A stretch of 64,000 nt of DNA from positions 1-64,000 of the forward strand of contig JABWBR010000002.1 of the NCBI GenBank assembly GCA_013360405.1. The letters are read 5' to 3'. The DNA comes from Saprospiraceae bacterium (GTDB taxonomy: Bacteria > Bacteroidota > Bacteroidia > Chitinophagales > Saprospiraceae). Below the pieces are notes generated by a model. It searched no databases and was not told where the DNA came from. It was given only the letters and a program-made list of their open reading frames with translations. This document shows, in pieces, positions 17,190 to 25,316 of the stretch. A program made the position numbers and the translations under genes. The stretch's first letter is position 1; the number at the start of each line of letters is the position of its first letter.

Positions 17190-18743
17190 TCAGCAAATAA
17201 GCAAATCAGCACATTCCCACGGCGCTCCGCTGAGCATCACCATCTCCGCATTTTTCCCCGGCTCCAGGCTGCCCACCTTGTCAAATACCCGGTTGGCGAG
17301 GGCGCTGCCTGCGGTGTAGCAGTACAGGGCTTCCTGCATCGTGACGGCCTCGTGGGGGGCTATTTCAATGCCGTCGGCGTCTTTGCGGCTGATGGCGGCG
17401 GCAATGCATGCCAGCGGGCGGAGGTCTCTGACTACCGGCGCATCGGTGGAAAAGGCGACGTTGATACCCCTGTCGAGCAGGGAACGCACGGGATAGCATT
17501 GCTGCAAGAACTCGTCATCAAGGTATTGGCGGAAATTGCGGCCTAATTCCGTGAGGAAGATGGGTTGGGTGACGACGTGTACGCCGAGGTCTTCTATCTG
17601 GTTTTTGTGGTGCTCATTCGGCAGGCCGAGGTGTTCGATGCGGTGCCGCGGCGCCCCCGGGTTTTCGCGCTTCAATTGTTCGTATACATCTAATACAAAA
17701 CCTATGGCTTCATCGCCGATGGCGTGGGTGGCCACCTGAAAACCGCGATCCTGTGCCTCCCGGGCCAATTGCAGGTATTGGGCGTATTGGAGGCGGAGGA
17801 TGCCTTTGTTGGGAGGGGGGGAGGGGGGGAGGGGGAGAGGGGGCGAAATTTTGTAGGGGCGGCTGAGGGCGGCGGTTTGGCCGCTGAGGCCGCCGTCGGC
17901 AAAAAATTTGACGGTGTTGATTACTAACCTGTCGGAGGCGTAAAGTTCGGGCAAGGGCAGGGGTTCGTCGCCGCCATCGGGCAACATAATAGGAATGGCG
18001 TGGATGCGCATGGGCAGGCGGCCTTCGCGGTCCATTTTTTTGTATACTTCCAGTAGATCGGGCATGACGGCAGGGTCGGTGACGGCAGTGATGCCGTGCC
18101 GCATCAATTCGCGGCAGCCGGCGAGGATCATGGTTTCGTAGTCGGCTTCGGTGATGGGGGGAAAATGCCGCATGGCTAATCCCTGAGCGGTTTCGCACAG
18201 GATGCCCGAAGGCTCGCCGTCAGGAGCGAGGCGGATTTCGCCTCCAAAGGGCACAGGCGTGGCTGCGGTGATGCCACAAATTTCGAGGGCTTTGCTATTG
18301 ACACAGGAAATATGGGCGCAGGTGCGCTGTAAAAAAACGGGTTTATCGCGTATGACTTTGTCGATATCCTGTCGGGTGGGCAGGCGGCCTTCTTTAAGCG
18401 ATGCCTCATTGAAGCCCCGCGCCCTGATCCAGCTGAGGTGGTTATTTTTGTTACAAAAATCGAGCAGTTTGTCTTGTATCTCGGCTATACTTGCCACGCC
18501 GCGCAAGTCGAGGTTGAAGGTGAGCAGGTCACCGACTTTCCACAGGTGCATGTGAGCGTCGAAAAAGCCGGGCAGCAGGGTTTTGCCCTGTAAGTCTACC
18601 CATTCCGTATGAGAACCGGCGAGGGGGCGCAGCTCGTCCAAGGTACCGGTGGCCAGTATTTTGCCGTCGCGCACAGCAAGGGCCTGGGGCTGCGGGTTCG
18701 TCCGGGCCATAGTCCTGATATCGCCGTTGTAATATAGCCTCAT
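17190..18743 (-). CDS. YtcJ-like amidohydrolase
   Basis: A 517-residue cytoplasmic metal-dependent hydrolase. It has the composite beta-sandwich start (MRLYYNGDIRTM, GKTLLPGFFDAH) with the metal-binding HMHL near residue 65, later VATHAIGDEA and HRIEHLGL, and the catalytic Asp in NVAFSTDAPVV, followed by the C-terminal VGSLEPGKNAEMVML. This is the amidohydrolase/exoenzyme-regulator-like (YtcJ) family, which cleaves amide or carbamoyl-type C-N bonds of mostly unknown substrates. Around residues 299-313 there is an unusual proline-rich insert (ISPPLPLPPSPPPNKG) encoded by a C-run repeat. It is the last gene of a leftward cluster after an aminotransferase, so it may handle a related amine or amide. 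Confidence 0.85.
   Translation of the reverse strand: MRLYYNGDIRTMARTNPQPQALAVRDGKILATGTLDELRPLAGSHTEWVDLQGKTLLPGFFDAHMHLWKVGDLLTFNLDLRGVASIAEIQDKLLDFCNKNNHLSWIRARGFNEASLKEGRLPTRQDIDKVIRDKPVFLQRTCAHISCVNSKALEICGITAATPVPFGGEIRLAPDGEPSGILCETAQGLAMRHFPPITEADYETMILAGCRELMRHGITAVTDPAVMPDLLEVYKKMDREGRLPMRIHAIPIMLPDGGDEPLPLPELYASDRLVINTVKFFADGGLSGQTAALSRPYKISPPLPLPPSPPPNKGILRLQYAQYLQLAREAQDRGFQVATHAIGDEAIGFVLDVYEQLKRENPGAPRHRIEHLGLPNEHHKNQIEDLGVHVVTQPIFLTELGRNFRQYLDDEFLQQCYPVRSLLDRGINVAFSTDAPVVRDLRPLACIAAAISRKDADGIEIAPHEAVTMQEALYCYTAGSALANRVFDKVGSLEPGKNAEMVMLSGAPWECADLLIC
17811..17844. repeat. G-rich low-complexity insert within the amidohydrolase gene
   Basis: On the plus strand, runs of 5-7 G are separated by single A bases. 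On the coding strand this gives the Pro/Leu/Ser insert. The G tracts are compatible with a quadruplex. The purine word resembles the intergenic GAGGG words elsewhere in the window. Confidence 0.75.
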
Positions 18744-18744
18744 T

Positions 18745-18780
18745 GTCGTATAGTCGTATAGTCGTACAGTCGTATAGTCT
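18745..18780. repeat. GTCGTATA tandem repeat
   Basis: Four 8-bp units (GTCGTATA, third copy GTCGTACA) fill the whole gap between the aminotransferase stop and the amidohydrolase start. The same word appears as CCTACAGTCGTACAGTCC inside the kinase gene near 8836. Confidence 0.85.
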
Positions 18781-20120
18781 TACCTCCTTTCATGCGCCCT
18801 TTCAATCGCCCCTTCCAATACCCTCAGTCCTTCGCGCAATTGCTCGTTGGTGATGGCAAACGGCGGCAGCAGGCGGATACAATTGGAATACAAACCCGCC
18901 CTGATCAGAATGATGCCGTGTGATACGGCGTCGCGCAGGATCTCCAGCGTGAGGTCGGGGTCGGGGGTTTTAGTGCCGGGTTCTTTGACGAATTCCACGA
19001 GCCGCATGCCGCCTAGTCCGCGCACGTCGCCCACCAGGGGATAGCGTTTTTTCCAGCCTTCGAGCGTTCTGCGGATCATCTCTCCGATTTGCGCGGCGCG
19101 CTTCAGGAATTTGGGATCGCTGATGAGTTTGATGGTTTCGATCGCTGCGGCGCTCACTACCGGGCTACCGCCGTAAGTGCCGCCAATGGCGCCGGGGTGG
19201 GGCGTATCCATCACCTCTGCCCTACCGGTGACGGCGCTGATGGGCAGTCCCGCGGCCATCGATTTAGCCATGCAAATCATATCGGGTACGATACCGTGGT
19301 GTTCCATGGCAAACAACTTGCCGGTGCGGCCAAAACCCGACTGGATTTCGTCGGCAATCAGGAGGATGCCGTGCTGGTCGCACAGGTTTCTTATTTTTTG
19401 TAAAAAGGCGGTCGGCATAGGCACAAAGCCGCCTTCGCCTTGCACGGGTTCTACTACGATGGCCGCCACCGCCGAAGGATCTACCTGTGCGATAAAAGCG
19501 TGGTCGAGCTGATTGATACTATGCTGCAGGTATTGTTCTTTGCTCATCCCCTGAAACGGCCGGTACATATTGGGCGCCGGCAGGCGGTATATTTCCGACA
19601 TAAACGAGCCGTAGCCTTTTTTGAACAACGAATATTTGCTCGTCATGCTCATGGTGAGCAGGGTGCGACCATGGTAGCCCCCTTCAAAGACGATGATAGC
19701 CGGGCGTTTGGTGTAGTATTTGGCGATGTTGACGGCGTTTTCCACGGCTTCGGCGCCGGAGTTGGACAGCAGGGTTTTCTTCGGAAAATTGCCCGGCGTG
19801 AGTTGGTTAAGCAGTTCGCATAATTCCACTGCCGGCTCGTTGGTGGTCACCAGCGTGCAGGCGTGGATGCACTTATCGAGTTGTTGTTTGGCGGCTTTGA
19901 CCACCTGGGCAGGCCGGTGCCCCGCGTTGATCATGCCGATACCTCCAGCAAAGTCGATCAGCCGGTTGCCGTCGACATCCCAAACCAGGGCGCCTTTGGC
20001 TTTTTCTACCACTATTTCGGTAGATTTAGCCAGTCCGGCAGGCATGTTGGCCGCCCGGCGAGAGAGGATTTCCCGGCTTTTGGGACCGGGTATGGGGGTG
20101 TGAAGTTGTATATAGGTCAT
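18780..20120 (-). CDS. GabT-type class III aminotransferase
   Basis: A 446-residue PLP-dependent enzyme of the 4-aminobutyrate/acetylornithine aminotransferase group. Visible motifs: IDFAGGIGMINAGHRP, SNSGAEAVENAVNIAK (phosphate-binding), FEGGYHGRT, VEPVQGEGGF, LIADEIQSGFGRTGK and the PLP lysine Lys286 in MICMAKSMAAGLP. The closest general pattern is 4-aminobutyrate-2-oxoglutarate aminotransferase, converting GABA or another omega-amine to the semialdehyde. Context with an agmatine-deiminase-family protein and a transporter on the same strand supports a role in polyamine or GABA catabolism, but the exact substrate is inference. Confidence 0.85.
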   Translation of the reverse strand: MTYIQLHTPIPGPKSREILSRRAANMPAGLAKSTEIVVEKAKGALVWDVDGNRLIDFAGGIGMINAGHRPAQVVKAAKQQLDKCIHACTLVTTNEPAVELCELLNQLTPGNFPKKTLLSNSGAEAVENAVNIAKYYTKRPAIIVFEGGYHGRTLLTMSMTSKYSLFKKGYGSFMSEIYRLPAPNMYRPFQGMSKEQYLQHSINQLDHAFIAQVDPSAVAAIVVEPVQGEGGFVPMPTAFLQKIRNLCDQHGILLIADEIQSGFGRTGKLFAMEHHGIVPDMICMAKSMAAGLPISAVTGRAEVMDTPHPGAIGGTYGGSPVVSAAAIETIKLISDPKFLKRAAQIGEMIRRTLEGWKKRYPLVGDVRGLGGMRLVEFVKEPGTKTPDPDLTLEILRDAVSHGIILIRAGLYSNCIRLLPPFAITNEQLREGLRVLEGAIERAHERR

Positions 20121-20135
20121 TTTTTATGATTTATG

Positions 20136-20160
20136 GGTGACAAGGTGACAGGGTGACAGG
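20136..20160. repeat. GGTGACAG tandem repeat
   Basis: Three 8-bp units (GGTGACAA, GGTGACAG, GGTGACAG) just upstream of the aminotransferase start, followed by a T run. The reverse-complement word recurs three times near 40663. Confidence 0.8.
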
Positions 20161-20225
20161 TTTTTTTTAGGGGTAAAGGTTTGAAATTTATTACTCACTA
20201 TTAAAATATGATCGGCAGTAATTTT

Positions 20226-21578
20226 TTATAAACCCAATAAAAGAAAAATGCCCGCTGCTGCTGTCGCCGCCAGCAAAGTATAGGGCAACTGCGTCACGGC
20301 GTGTTGAATATTATTGCAGCCGCAGGCCGTGGCCGATAAAATAGTGGCATCGCTGTAAAAACAGGCATGAGAGCCGAAGGCGCCGGCGCTCACTACCGCC
20401 CCCACCGCCAGCCAGGTATCCACGCCCAACTGCTGCGCCAGCGGCACCACAATGGGCAACGCGATGGCGTACATACCCCATAGTGAAGCCGTAGTAAAGG
20501 AAATCAAACTTAGCGACAGGAACGTGATAACCGGCAAATAGCGGCTGTCCATCCAGGGCGATACTTTTTCGATGACGAATTGCGTGAGGCCCAGCCTGTC
20601 GTTGGCTTCTTTTAACACAAACGACATGACGATGAGCGCAAGGGGGTATAACATGGTTTTAAACCCGTCGAATACGTCGTCGACCGACTTTTTCCAGTTG
20701 GCCACTTTGGCAAAATGAAAATAAATAACGGTGAATACTACCGCGATCAACACCCCTTTGAGCGCATCCGCTTTTAATGCGATGGTAGCGCCCAATAGCA
20801 CGGCCAAAGGCAGCGCAAAATGCACCAGGCGGGGATAGGGGTTTGTGATGTTGTCGTGTTCGGGTATTCCCATCCCTTCAGAATGAGGCGGAATGGTTTG
20901 TCCGGCCCCCGCCCGTCGTTCAGCAGCGCGCATGGCGCCGAGCGCCGGTATCCAGCCAAAAGCCACAACAGGCACTAATAGCATGGCCGTCCACCCATAA
21001 GCGATATAGGGAATAGTCTGGATATAAGCCTGCAGCCCCTCTCCTTTTGCCGCCACGCCCGTACTCTCCAATAATCCCGCCACGTATACCGCCCAGGTCG
21101 ACAGCGGCACCAACACGCATACCGGAGCAGCGGTAGAATCGACCACATAGGCCAGCATTTCTCTGCTAATACAGAATTTGTCGGTCACTTTTTTCATCGA
21201 ACTGCCCACCACCAGGGCATTGAGGTAGTCGTCGATAAAAATGACGAGCCCCATCAGCCAGGTAGTGATCAGGGCCGAGCGCCGCGACTTGACGAAGCGG
21301 ATTACATAATTTCCAAAAGCCTGGGCGCCTCCCGCTTTTACCAGCATGTGGATCAAAGAGCCGAACGAACCGCAAACGATAATAATCCAACCGATAGTGG
21401 GGTCTTGCATGACTTTGGTCATAGCAGTGGTAAGCCCCCCGAAAAAGCCCCAGCCATTAAGCAGGATGAAGCCGGCCACACAGGAAGCTACCAGCGACTC
21501 GAAGGTGCGCCGCGACAAGACCGACAGGACCAGCACAACCAAGGTCGGAATAAGGCAGAGGAGTCCCTGGTGGGTCAT
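20226..21578 (-). CDS. NhaC family Na+/H+ antiporter-type transporter
   Basis: A 450-residue polytopic inner-membrane protein with 10-12 hydrophobic helices. Features typical of the NhaC family include ALITTWLMGLVIFIDDYLNALVVG, the conserved DSTAAPVCVLVPLSTW loop, and the late FTTASLWGMYAIALPIVVPLA and GAFGSHACFYSDATILSATA segments. Members exchange Na+ for H+ or organic substrates such as malate/lactate. It starts 3 bp after the agmatine-deiminase-family gene stop, so the two are almost certainly cotranscribed; this suggests transport of a substrate or product of that enzyme. Confidence 0.88.
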   Translation of the reverse strand: MTHQGLLCLIPTLVVLVLSVLSRRTFESLVASCVAGFILLNGWGFFGGLTTAMTKVMQDPTIGWIIIVCGSFGSLIHMLVKAGGAQAFGNYVIRFVKSRRSALITTWLMGLVIFIDDYLNALVVGSSMKKVTDKFCISREMLAYVVDSTAAPVCVLVPLSTWAVYVAGLLESTGVAAKGEGLQAYIQTIPYIAYGWTAMLLVPVVAFGWIPALGAMRAAERRAGAGQTIPPHSEGMGIPEHDNITNPYPRLVHFALPLAVLLGATIALKADALKGVLIAVVFTVIYFHFAKVANWKKSVDDVFDGFKTMLYPLALIVMSFVLKEANDRLGLTQFVIEKVSPWMDSRYLPVITFLSLSLISFTTASLWGMYAIALPIVVPLAQQLGVDTWLAVGAVVSAGAFGSHACFYSDATILSATACGCNNIQHAVTQLPYTLLAATAAAGIFLLLGL

Positions 21579-21581
21579 GGC

Positions 21582-22853
21582 TTATATTTTGGGCTCGTGG
21601 ATGGTAATACAATGGATGCCCCCGCCGCCCCAGTTGACCGGCAGGGCGTCGAGCATGACGATTTTTCTATCCGGAAAAACCTGTTGCAAGATACGCCGGG
21701 CGGCTTCGTCTCTTTCTTTTATTTCGGGGTCGAGGCCTTCCCGCCAGTATTTTTGGCCGATGACGATTCCATTCGAAATCAGAAAATTGAGATAACTGGC
21801 CGCGGCCACCACGTCGATTTCCTGACCTTGCGGGAATGTATGTCCATCTTCAAATTCCATTTCACTGATCAACTGATACACAGGATCTCCGGGCTGCATT
21901 TTCCACAAGATGGTTTTGGGCATGGGCATTCGCACAATGCGGAAAGGCTTGCCGTCCTGATCGCGGGCGGCCTCTAGGATGCGCAGGTTTTCGGCGATGC
22001 GGCGGTGGTTTTCCCGGGCAATGGGATCGTCGGCGAGGTCGGTGCTGTCGATCTCTGCGAGTAGAATCGTCTGCGCGTCGGCAAAGCGGGCAAACTCGTC
22101 TACATGGCCGTTCGTGGTCAGCACGGTATACGCTTTCACGCCGCCAGGCGCGTCGATGGCGCCCAGGTGGGTGTGGTCGTCTTCGTGGACGCCCTGCTTC
22201 AACCATATAAAATGGGTGGCGCCAAGTGTCCGGGTGTATTCCGCTTCGATTTGGGCTTTGGTCAACCCTGGATTTCTGCCCATTTCCACGGCTTCCACGA
22301 GCATCAGCGTTCCTTTGCCGTTCGACTCGTGGCCGCCGCCTTCACTGATGAGGGAAGTTGGAATGGTGTTGATGTTCATAATAGCCGCTACCCGCTCGTC
22401 TAACTTTTCATCTAATTGCGCATAAGCGGCCAGCGTATCGTAATAACCCCAGGTATTAAATTGAAAATCGGCGACGGCTAACTTTTTATTTTTAATAATA
22501 AATGCCGGACCCATATCCCGGGCCCAATATTCATTGTAGGGTATTTTTATTAATTCAAAATTGGTATTTTTAATAAAATCAGATGGCAGTGTTTTTTTTG
22601 CCAATGTCAATAAACTATCATTGGCCACTACCAATTTTACGCGCACATGGGGTAATAATTGGCGGATAATTTCAGCGGTTACCTCCACATTTGAATATTC
22701 CTCTACGTGGTCGGATTGCGGGTACATGAGCCATACGGCTTGTTGTGGCTCAAATTCGGCGGGAGCGCGCAATGTTTCGCTATTTTTTTCTTTTTGCCGG
22801 CAAGAAAAAAATATCAATATCGAAATTGTAAAAAAAATAATTTTACGACTCAT
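21582..22853 (-). CDS. Agmatine deiminase family lipoprotein
   Basis: From the ATG at 22853 the protein is 423 residues: lipoprotein signal IIFFTISILIFFSC with lipidated Cys near residue 18, then the peptidylarginine/agmatine deiminase fold. Motifs: EPQQAVWLMYP, YWARDMGPAFI, the substrate-binding EGGGHESNGKGT, HTHLGAIDAPGG, and the C-terminal catalytic Cys415 in GGGGIHCITI. The family converts agmatine to N-carbamoylputrescine and ammonia, or citrullinates peptidyl arginine. A lipid anchor puts this copy in the periplasm or on the surface, which is unusual for agmatine deiminase and closer to secreted peptidylarginine deiminases. A longer start at 22892 is possible but would bury the signal. 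Confidence 0.87.
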   Translation of the reverse strand: MSRKIIFFTISILIFFSCRQKEKNSETLRAPAEFEPQQAVWLMYPQSDHVEEYSNVEVTAEIIRQLLPHVRVKLVVANDSLLTLAKKTLPSDFIKNTNFELIKIPYNEYWARDMGPAFIIKNKKLAVADFQFNTWGYYDTLAAYAQLDEKLDERVAAIMNINTIPTSLISEGGGHESNGKGTLMLVEAVEMGRNPGLTKAQIEAEYTRTLGATHFIWLKQGVHEDDHTHLGAIDAPGGVKAYTVLTTNGHVDEFARFADAQTILLAEIDSTDLADDPIARENHRRIAENLRILEAARDQDGKPFRIVRMPMPKTILWKMQPGDPVYQLISEMEFEDGHTFPQGQEIDVVAAASYLNFLISNGIVIGQKYWREGLDPEIKERDEAARRILQQVFPDRKIVMLDALPVNWGGGGIHCITIHEPKI

Positions 22854-22887
22854 TATACGGCGTTGTAGAACATTGCTGAGAAATTTT

Positions 22888-22926
22888 ACCACAGAGTTAA
22901 ACGGAGTTTCACAGAGTCACACAGAG
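22888..22926. repeat. CACAGAG/ACGGAG word repeat
   Basis: Four degenerate units (CCACAGAGTTAAACGGAG, TTCACAGAG, TCACACAGAG) lie between the acetyltransferase stop and the agmatine-deiminase-family gene start. The words are related to those near 16390 and 25270. Confidence 0.75.
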
Positions 22927-22953
22927 CGTTATTTTGACGCGGTGAAAAAACAA

Positions 22954-23598
22954 TCATACTTCATGCGCCGCCTCCATCGTCATCAACACGCCGGCGTTGC
23001 CGCAAGTGGGGTCGTCGAGATAATCGGCAATTAAAGAGATTATTTTAAATCCCAATTTCTGTTGTGCCGAAACCGTAGGGTCGATTATGTCCCTATTCAT
23101 TAATTTATCAAAATACTCCTCCACGGTAAATTCGTCTTCCACTTTGCCGTAGCCGTTCATCATACCGACCGTAATCTGCCCTTTGAGGCCGAAATACCGG
23201 GCCACTTCCTGGCGGGCGCGGTAGATTTCGCGGGCGATGCCCTGGCTGCGGTAATCCGGATCGACGCCCACGTCGAGGCCGTAGAGCCAGTCGCCACCGG
23301 GCTCGTGGGTGCCTTCGATCCACAGGTTATCGGAAATATCGAGAAAAGTATGCGGCTCGTAGGAAAGGTGGTAGCGCATCGTCGTACTCATACCGATTAC
23401 TTTTTCGCCGTCGAGCACAACAAACTGGCCTTCCGGAAAAACCTGTATGTGTTTTAAATAATGCGCAGCGGTCATGATCTCGCTGGGAGAAAGCGTAGGA
23501 AAAACTTTCCGTTGTAAGGCCTCTAATCCCTTGGCATGTTGTGGCTGTGAATTTTGAATAACATAGCCGTTTTTGATGATTTTATTATACGGGAACAT
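22954..23598 (-). CDS. GNAT family N-acetyltransferase
   Basis: A 214-residue protein. The acetyl-CoA-binding region is DWLYGLDVGVDPDYRSQGIAREIYRARQEVA (motif A, pattern QGIAxE in place of Q/RxxGxG/A) at about 117-147. The N-terminal half has VLDGEKVIGMSTTMRY. There is no signal peptide. It lies immediately upstream of the agmatine-deiminase-family gene on the same strand, separated by a word repeat. It could acetylate a polyamine or a related amine, but that is context only. Confidence 0.8.
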   Translation of the reverse strand: MFPYNKIIKNGYVIQNSQPQHAKGLEALQRKVFPTLSPSEIMTAAHYLKHIQVFPEGQFVVLDGEKVIGMSTTMRYHLSYEPHTFLDISDNLWIEGTHEPGGDWLYGLDVGVDPDYRSQGIAREIYRARQEVARYFGLKGQITVGMMNGYGKVEDEFTVEEYFDKLMNRDIIDPTVSAQQKLGFKIISLIADYLDDPTCGNAGVLMTMEAAHEV

Positions 23599-23667
23599 GG
23601 TGAAATGTTATTTTTCAATATTCAAATCAAAACTAAAAAAAATATCATTACCGACCGCCGACCGCCC

Positions 23668-24597
23668 TTACAAACACCTCCCCTCCACTGCTTGCCGGAA
23701 AGGCTCATCGCGCACCAAGCGCTTATACGTTTGCTCGTTGTGCATAGGATTTTTCTGCGGATCAACATCCTGGAAATAGATATCGGCGAGGCCGCTGAGG
23801 CCTTTGAGGTCGAAGGCAATTTCAACGAGGCAGCGGGCGCGGGATTCGGTGATATCGGGATTAAGCGACAAATGCCTGGCCGCCGCGCGGTCGCGGTAGC
23901 GCTGTACTTGAGCAATTGTCGGCTTGTCGAAATAAATGCGATTTACAAAGGGCTGGCTGGCGGCATAGCGCACCGCAAACTCGTCGCCCGACTCGAGGGG
24001 CAGGCCGTTACCCAGGGCGAGCGCGGGCTGGCGGCCTTTTTCTTCAAAGACCATGCTGTTGGCCACAAATGCATAGCGGATCGTCAGCGAATCGGGTCGT
24101 CGGGCTTCCACAAATACCCGGGCAACGGTCTCGCCGGCATGGGGCCCGCTCAGCAATTCATCCAGCTTATCCTTTGGGTGGTATTGCCGATATAGCAGCC
24201 AGCCCACCACAAGGACAAGCACCGTCACAAAACTGCCCACCAGCAGCCAGGCTTTGATTTTATTACTCCTTGCGCGGGCGCGCCACTCGCGGTTTTGCGG
24301 CGTATCTACATCCCGGTTCACGCGAAAATCGTACTCAAACCGGTCCGGCTTTCGCGTGATGACCATCTCGCACAGCTCGTCTTCAATAAAAAAAGAATAA
24401 TTGGCCGATTGCAGCACGTTGAAGTCGATCAGCACGATGCGCATATTGCAATACACCATCAGGTGGCCGGTATTATCGCCGTGAAATACCCCCACCACAT
24501 AGCGGCTACCCGCATCGTTGTGATATACCCAGTTGAAATTTGCCAAAACTGATTTTCGTCTTCTTTGTATATTGCAAAGCACTCTAAAAAGATACAC
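23668..24597 (-). CDS. Single-pass membrane protein, function unknown
   Basis: A 309-residue protein: a soluble N-terminal part with VVGVFHGDNTGHLMVYCNMRIVLIDF, a basic segment, one strong transmembrane helix (about 116-135, WLLVGSFVTVLVLVVGWLLY), then an extracytoplasmic domain of about 170 residues. I do not recognise the family. The first 17 residues are basic and poorly protein-like; a TTG at residue 18 could be the true start. It is divergent from the PaaY-like gene, only 27 bp away. Confidence 0.6.
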   Translation of the reverse strand: MYLFRVLCNIQRRRKSVLANFNWVYHNDAGSRYVVGVFHGDNTGHLMVYCNMRIVLIDFNVLQSANYSFFIEDELCEMVITRKPDRFEYDFRVNRDVDTPQNREWRARARSNKIKAWLLVGSFVTVLVLVVGWLLYRQYHPKDKLDELLSGPHAGETVARVFVEARRPDSLTIRYAFVANSMVFEEKGRQPALALGNGLPLESGDEFAVRYAASQPFVNRIYFDKPTIAQVQRYRDRAAARHLSLNPDITESRARCLVEIAFDLKGLSGLADIYFQDVDPQKNPMHNEQTYKRLVRDEPFRQAVEGRCL

Positions 24598-24624
24598 TTG
24601 TCAGCGAAAATATGTTGTAAAACT

Positions 24625-25230
24625 ATGATCTACGAATTCAAAGGCTTTAAACCCGTTATCCACCAAAGCGCATTCATTCATCCGCAGGCGACGGTCACCG
24701 GGCACGTTTACATCGGCAAAGACGTATACGTGGGGCCCGGCGCCGCCATCCGCGGCGACTGGGGGCATATCGTCATCGAAGACGGCTGTAATGTGCAGGA
24801 AAACTGCACCATCCACATGTTTCCGGGGGTCACCGTGCTGCTCAAAGCCGGCGCCCACATCGGCCACGGGGCTATCATCCACGGCGCTACTATCGGCCGC
24901 AATTGCCTGGTGGGCATGAACAGTGTGATCATGGACGAAGTCGACCTCGGCGATGAATGCATTGTGGGGGCTTTGTGTTTTATCAAAGCCGGCGAGAACA
25001 TCCCCACCCGCAGCATGGTGGTGGGCAACCCGGGCCGCATCATCAAAACGGTGACCGACGAGATGATAGAGTGGAAGACAAAAGGTACGCAGCTTTACCA
25101 AACCCTGCCCCAGGAAATGCACGACCACTGGCGCCCCTGCGACCCCCTCCGCGAAATCCCCGCCGACCTGCCGCCGCAGGAGGCGCTGTATGCGACTTGG
25201 AGGAGAGTGAGGGAGGGTGAGAGGGAGTGA
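24625..25230 (+). CDS. paaY: PaaY-like left-handed beta-helix protein (gamma-carbonic anhydrase family)
   Basis: From ATG 24625 the protein is 201 residues, close to the usual size. Hexapeptide repeats run from about residue 10 to 140 (IHPQATVTGHVYIGKDVYVG, RGDWGHIVIEDGCNVQENC, HIGHGAIIHGATIGRNCLVG), with the metal-site histidines of gamma-carbonic anhydrases. The C-terminal helix EMIEWKTKGTQLYQTLPQEM resembles PaaY of phenylacetate degradation, a hexapeptide-fold thioesterase. A PaaZ gene 5.5 kb away supports this. A longer start at 24565 would overlap the divergent gene. The last eight residues (RVREGERE) are encoded by a GAGTGAG repeat that also carries the stop codon. Confidence 0.78.
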   Translation: MIYEFKGFKPVIHQSAFIHPQATVTGHVYIGKDVYVGPGAAIRGDWGHIVIEDGCNVQENCTIHMFPGVTVLLKAGAHIGHGAIIHGATIGRNCLVGMNSVIMDEVDLGDECIVGALCFIKAGENIPTRSMVVGNPGRIIKTVTDEMIEWKTKGTQLYQTLPQEMHDHWRPCDPLREIPADLPPQEALYATWRRVREGERE

Positions 25231-25238
25231 GGGAGGGA
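25203..25238. repeat. GAGTGAGG word repeat over the PaaY-like stop codon
   Basis: Repeated GAGTGAGGGAGG/GTGAGAGG words span the end of the coding region and continue past the TGA at 25228-25230. The same word surrounds stop codons near 35912 and 39656. Confidence 0.8.
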
Positions 25239-25267
25239 TACCTCACACAGCGTCATGGAAATGCTTG

Positions 25268-25306
25268 CTCTGTGAAACCTCTGTGTAACTCTGTGTCCTC
25301 TGTGGT
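25268..25306. repeat. CTCTGTG word repeat
   Basis: CTCTGTGAAACCTCTGTGTAA followed by CTCTGTGTCCTCTGTGGTG is the inverted form of the CACAGAG words near 22890 and 16390. It lies just downstream of the minus-strand nuclease gene end, with an adjacent A run (T run on the minus strand). Confidence 0.75.
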
Positions 25307-25316
25307 GAAAAAAACC

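Noticed and set aside
21348-21977. Plus-strand 209-codon open frame
   Set aside because: Lies opposite the antiporter and deiminase genes, both well supported.
23554-24195. Plus-strand 213-codon open frame
   Set aside because: Antisense to the acetyltransferase 5' end and the membrane protein gene; no domain-like pattern.
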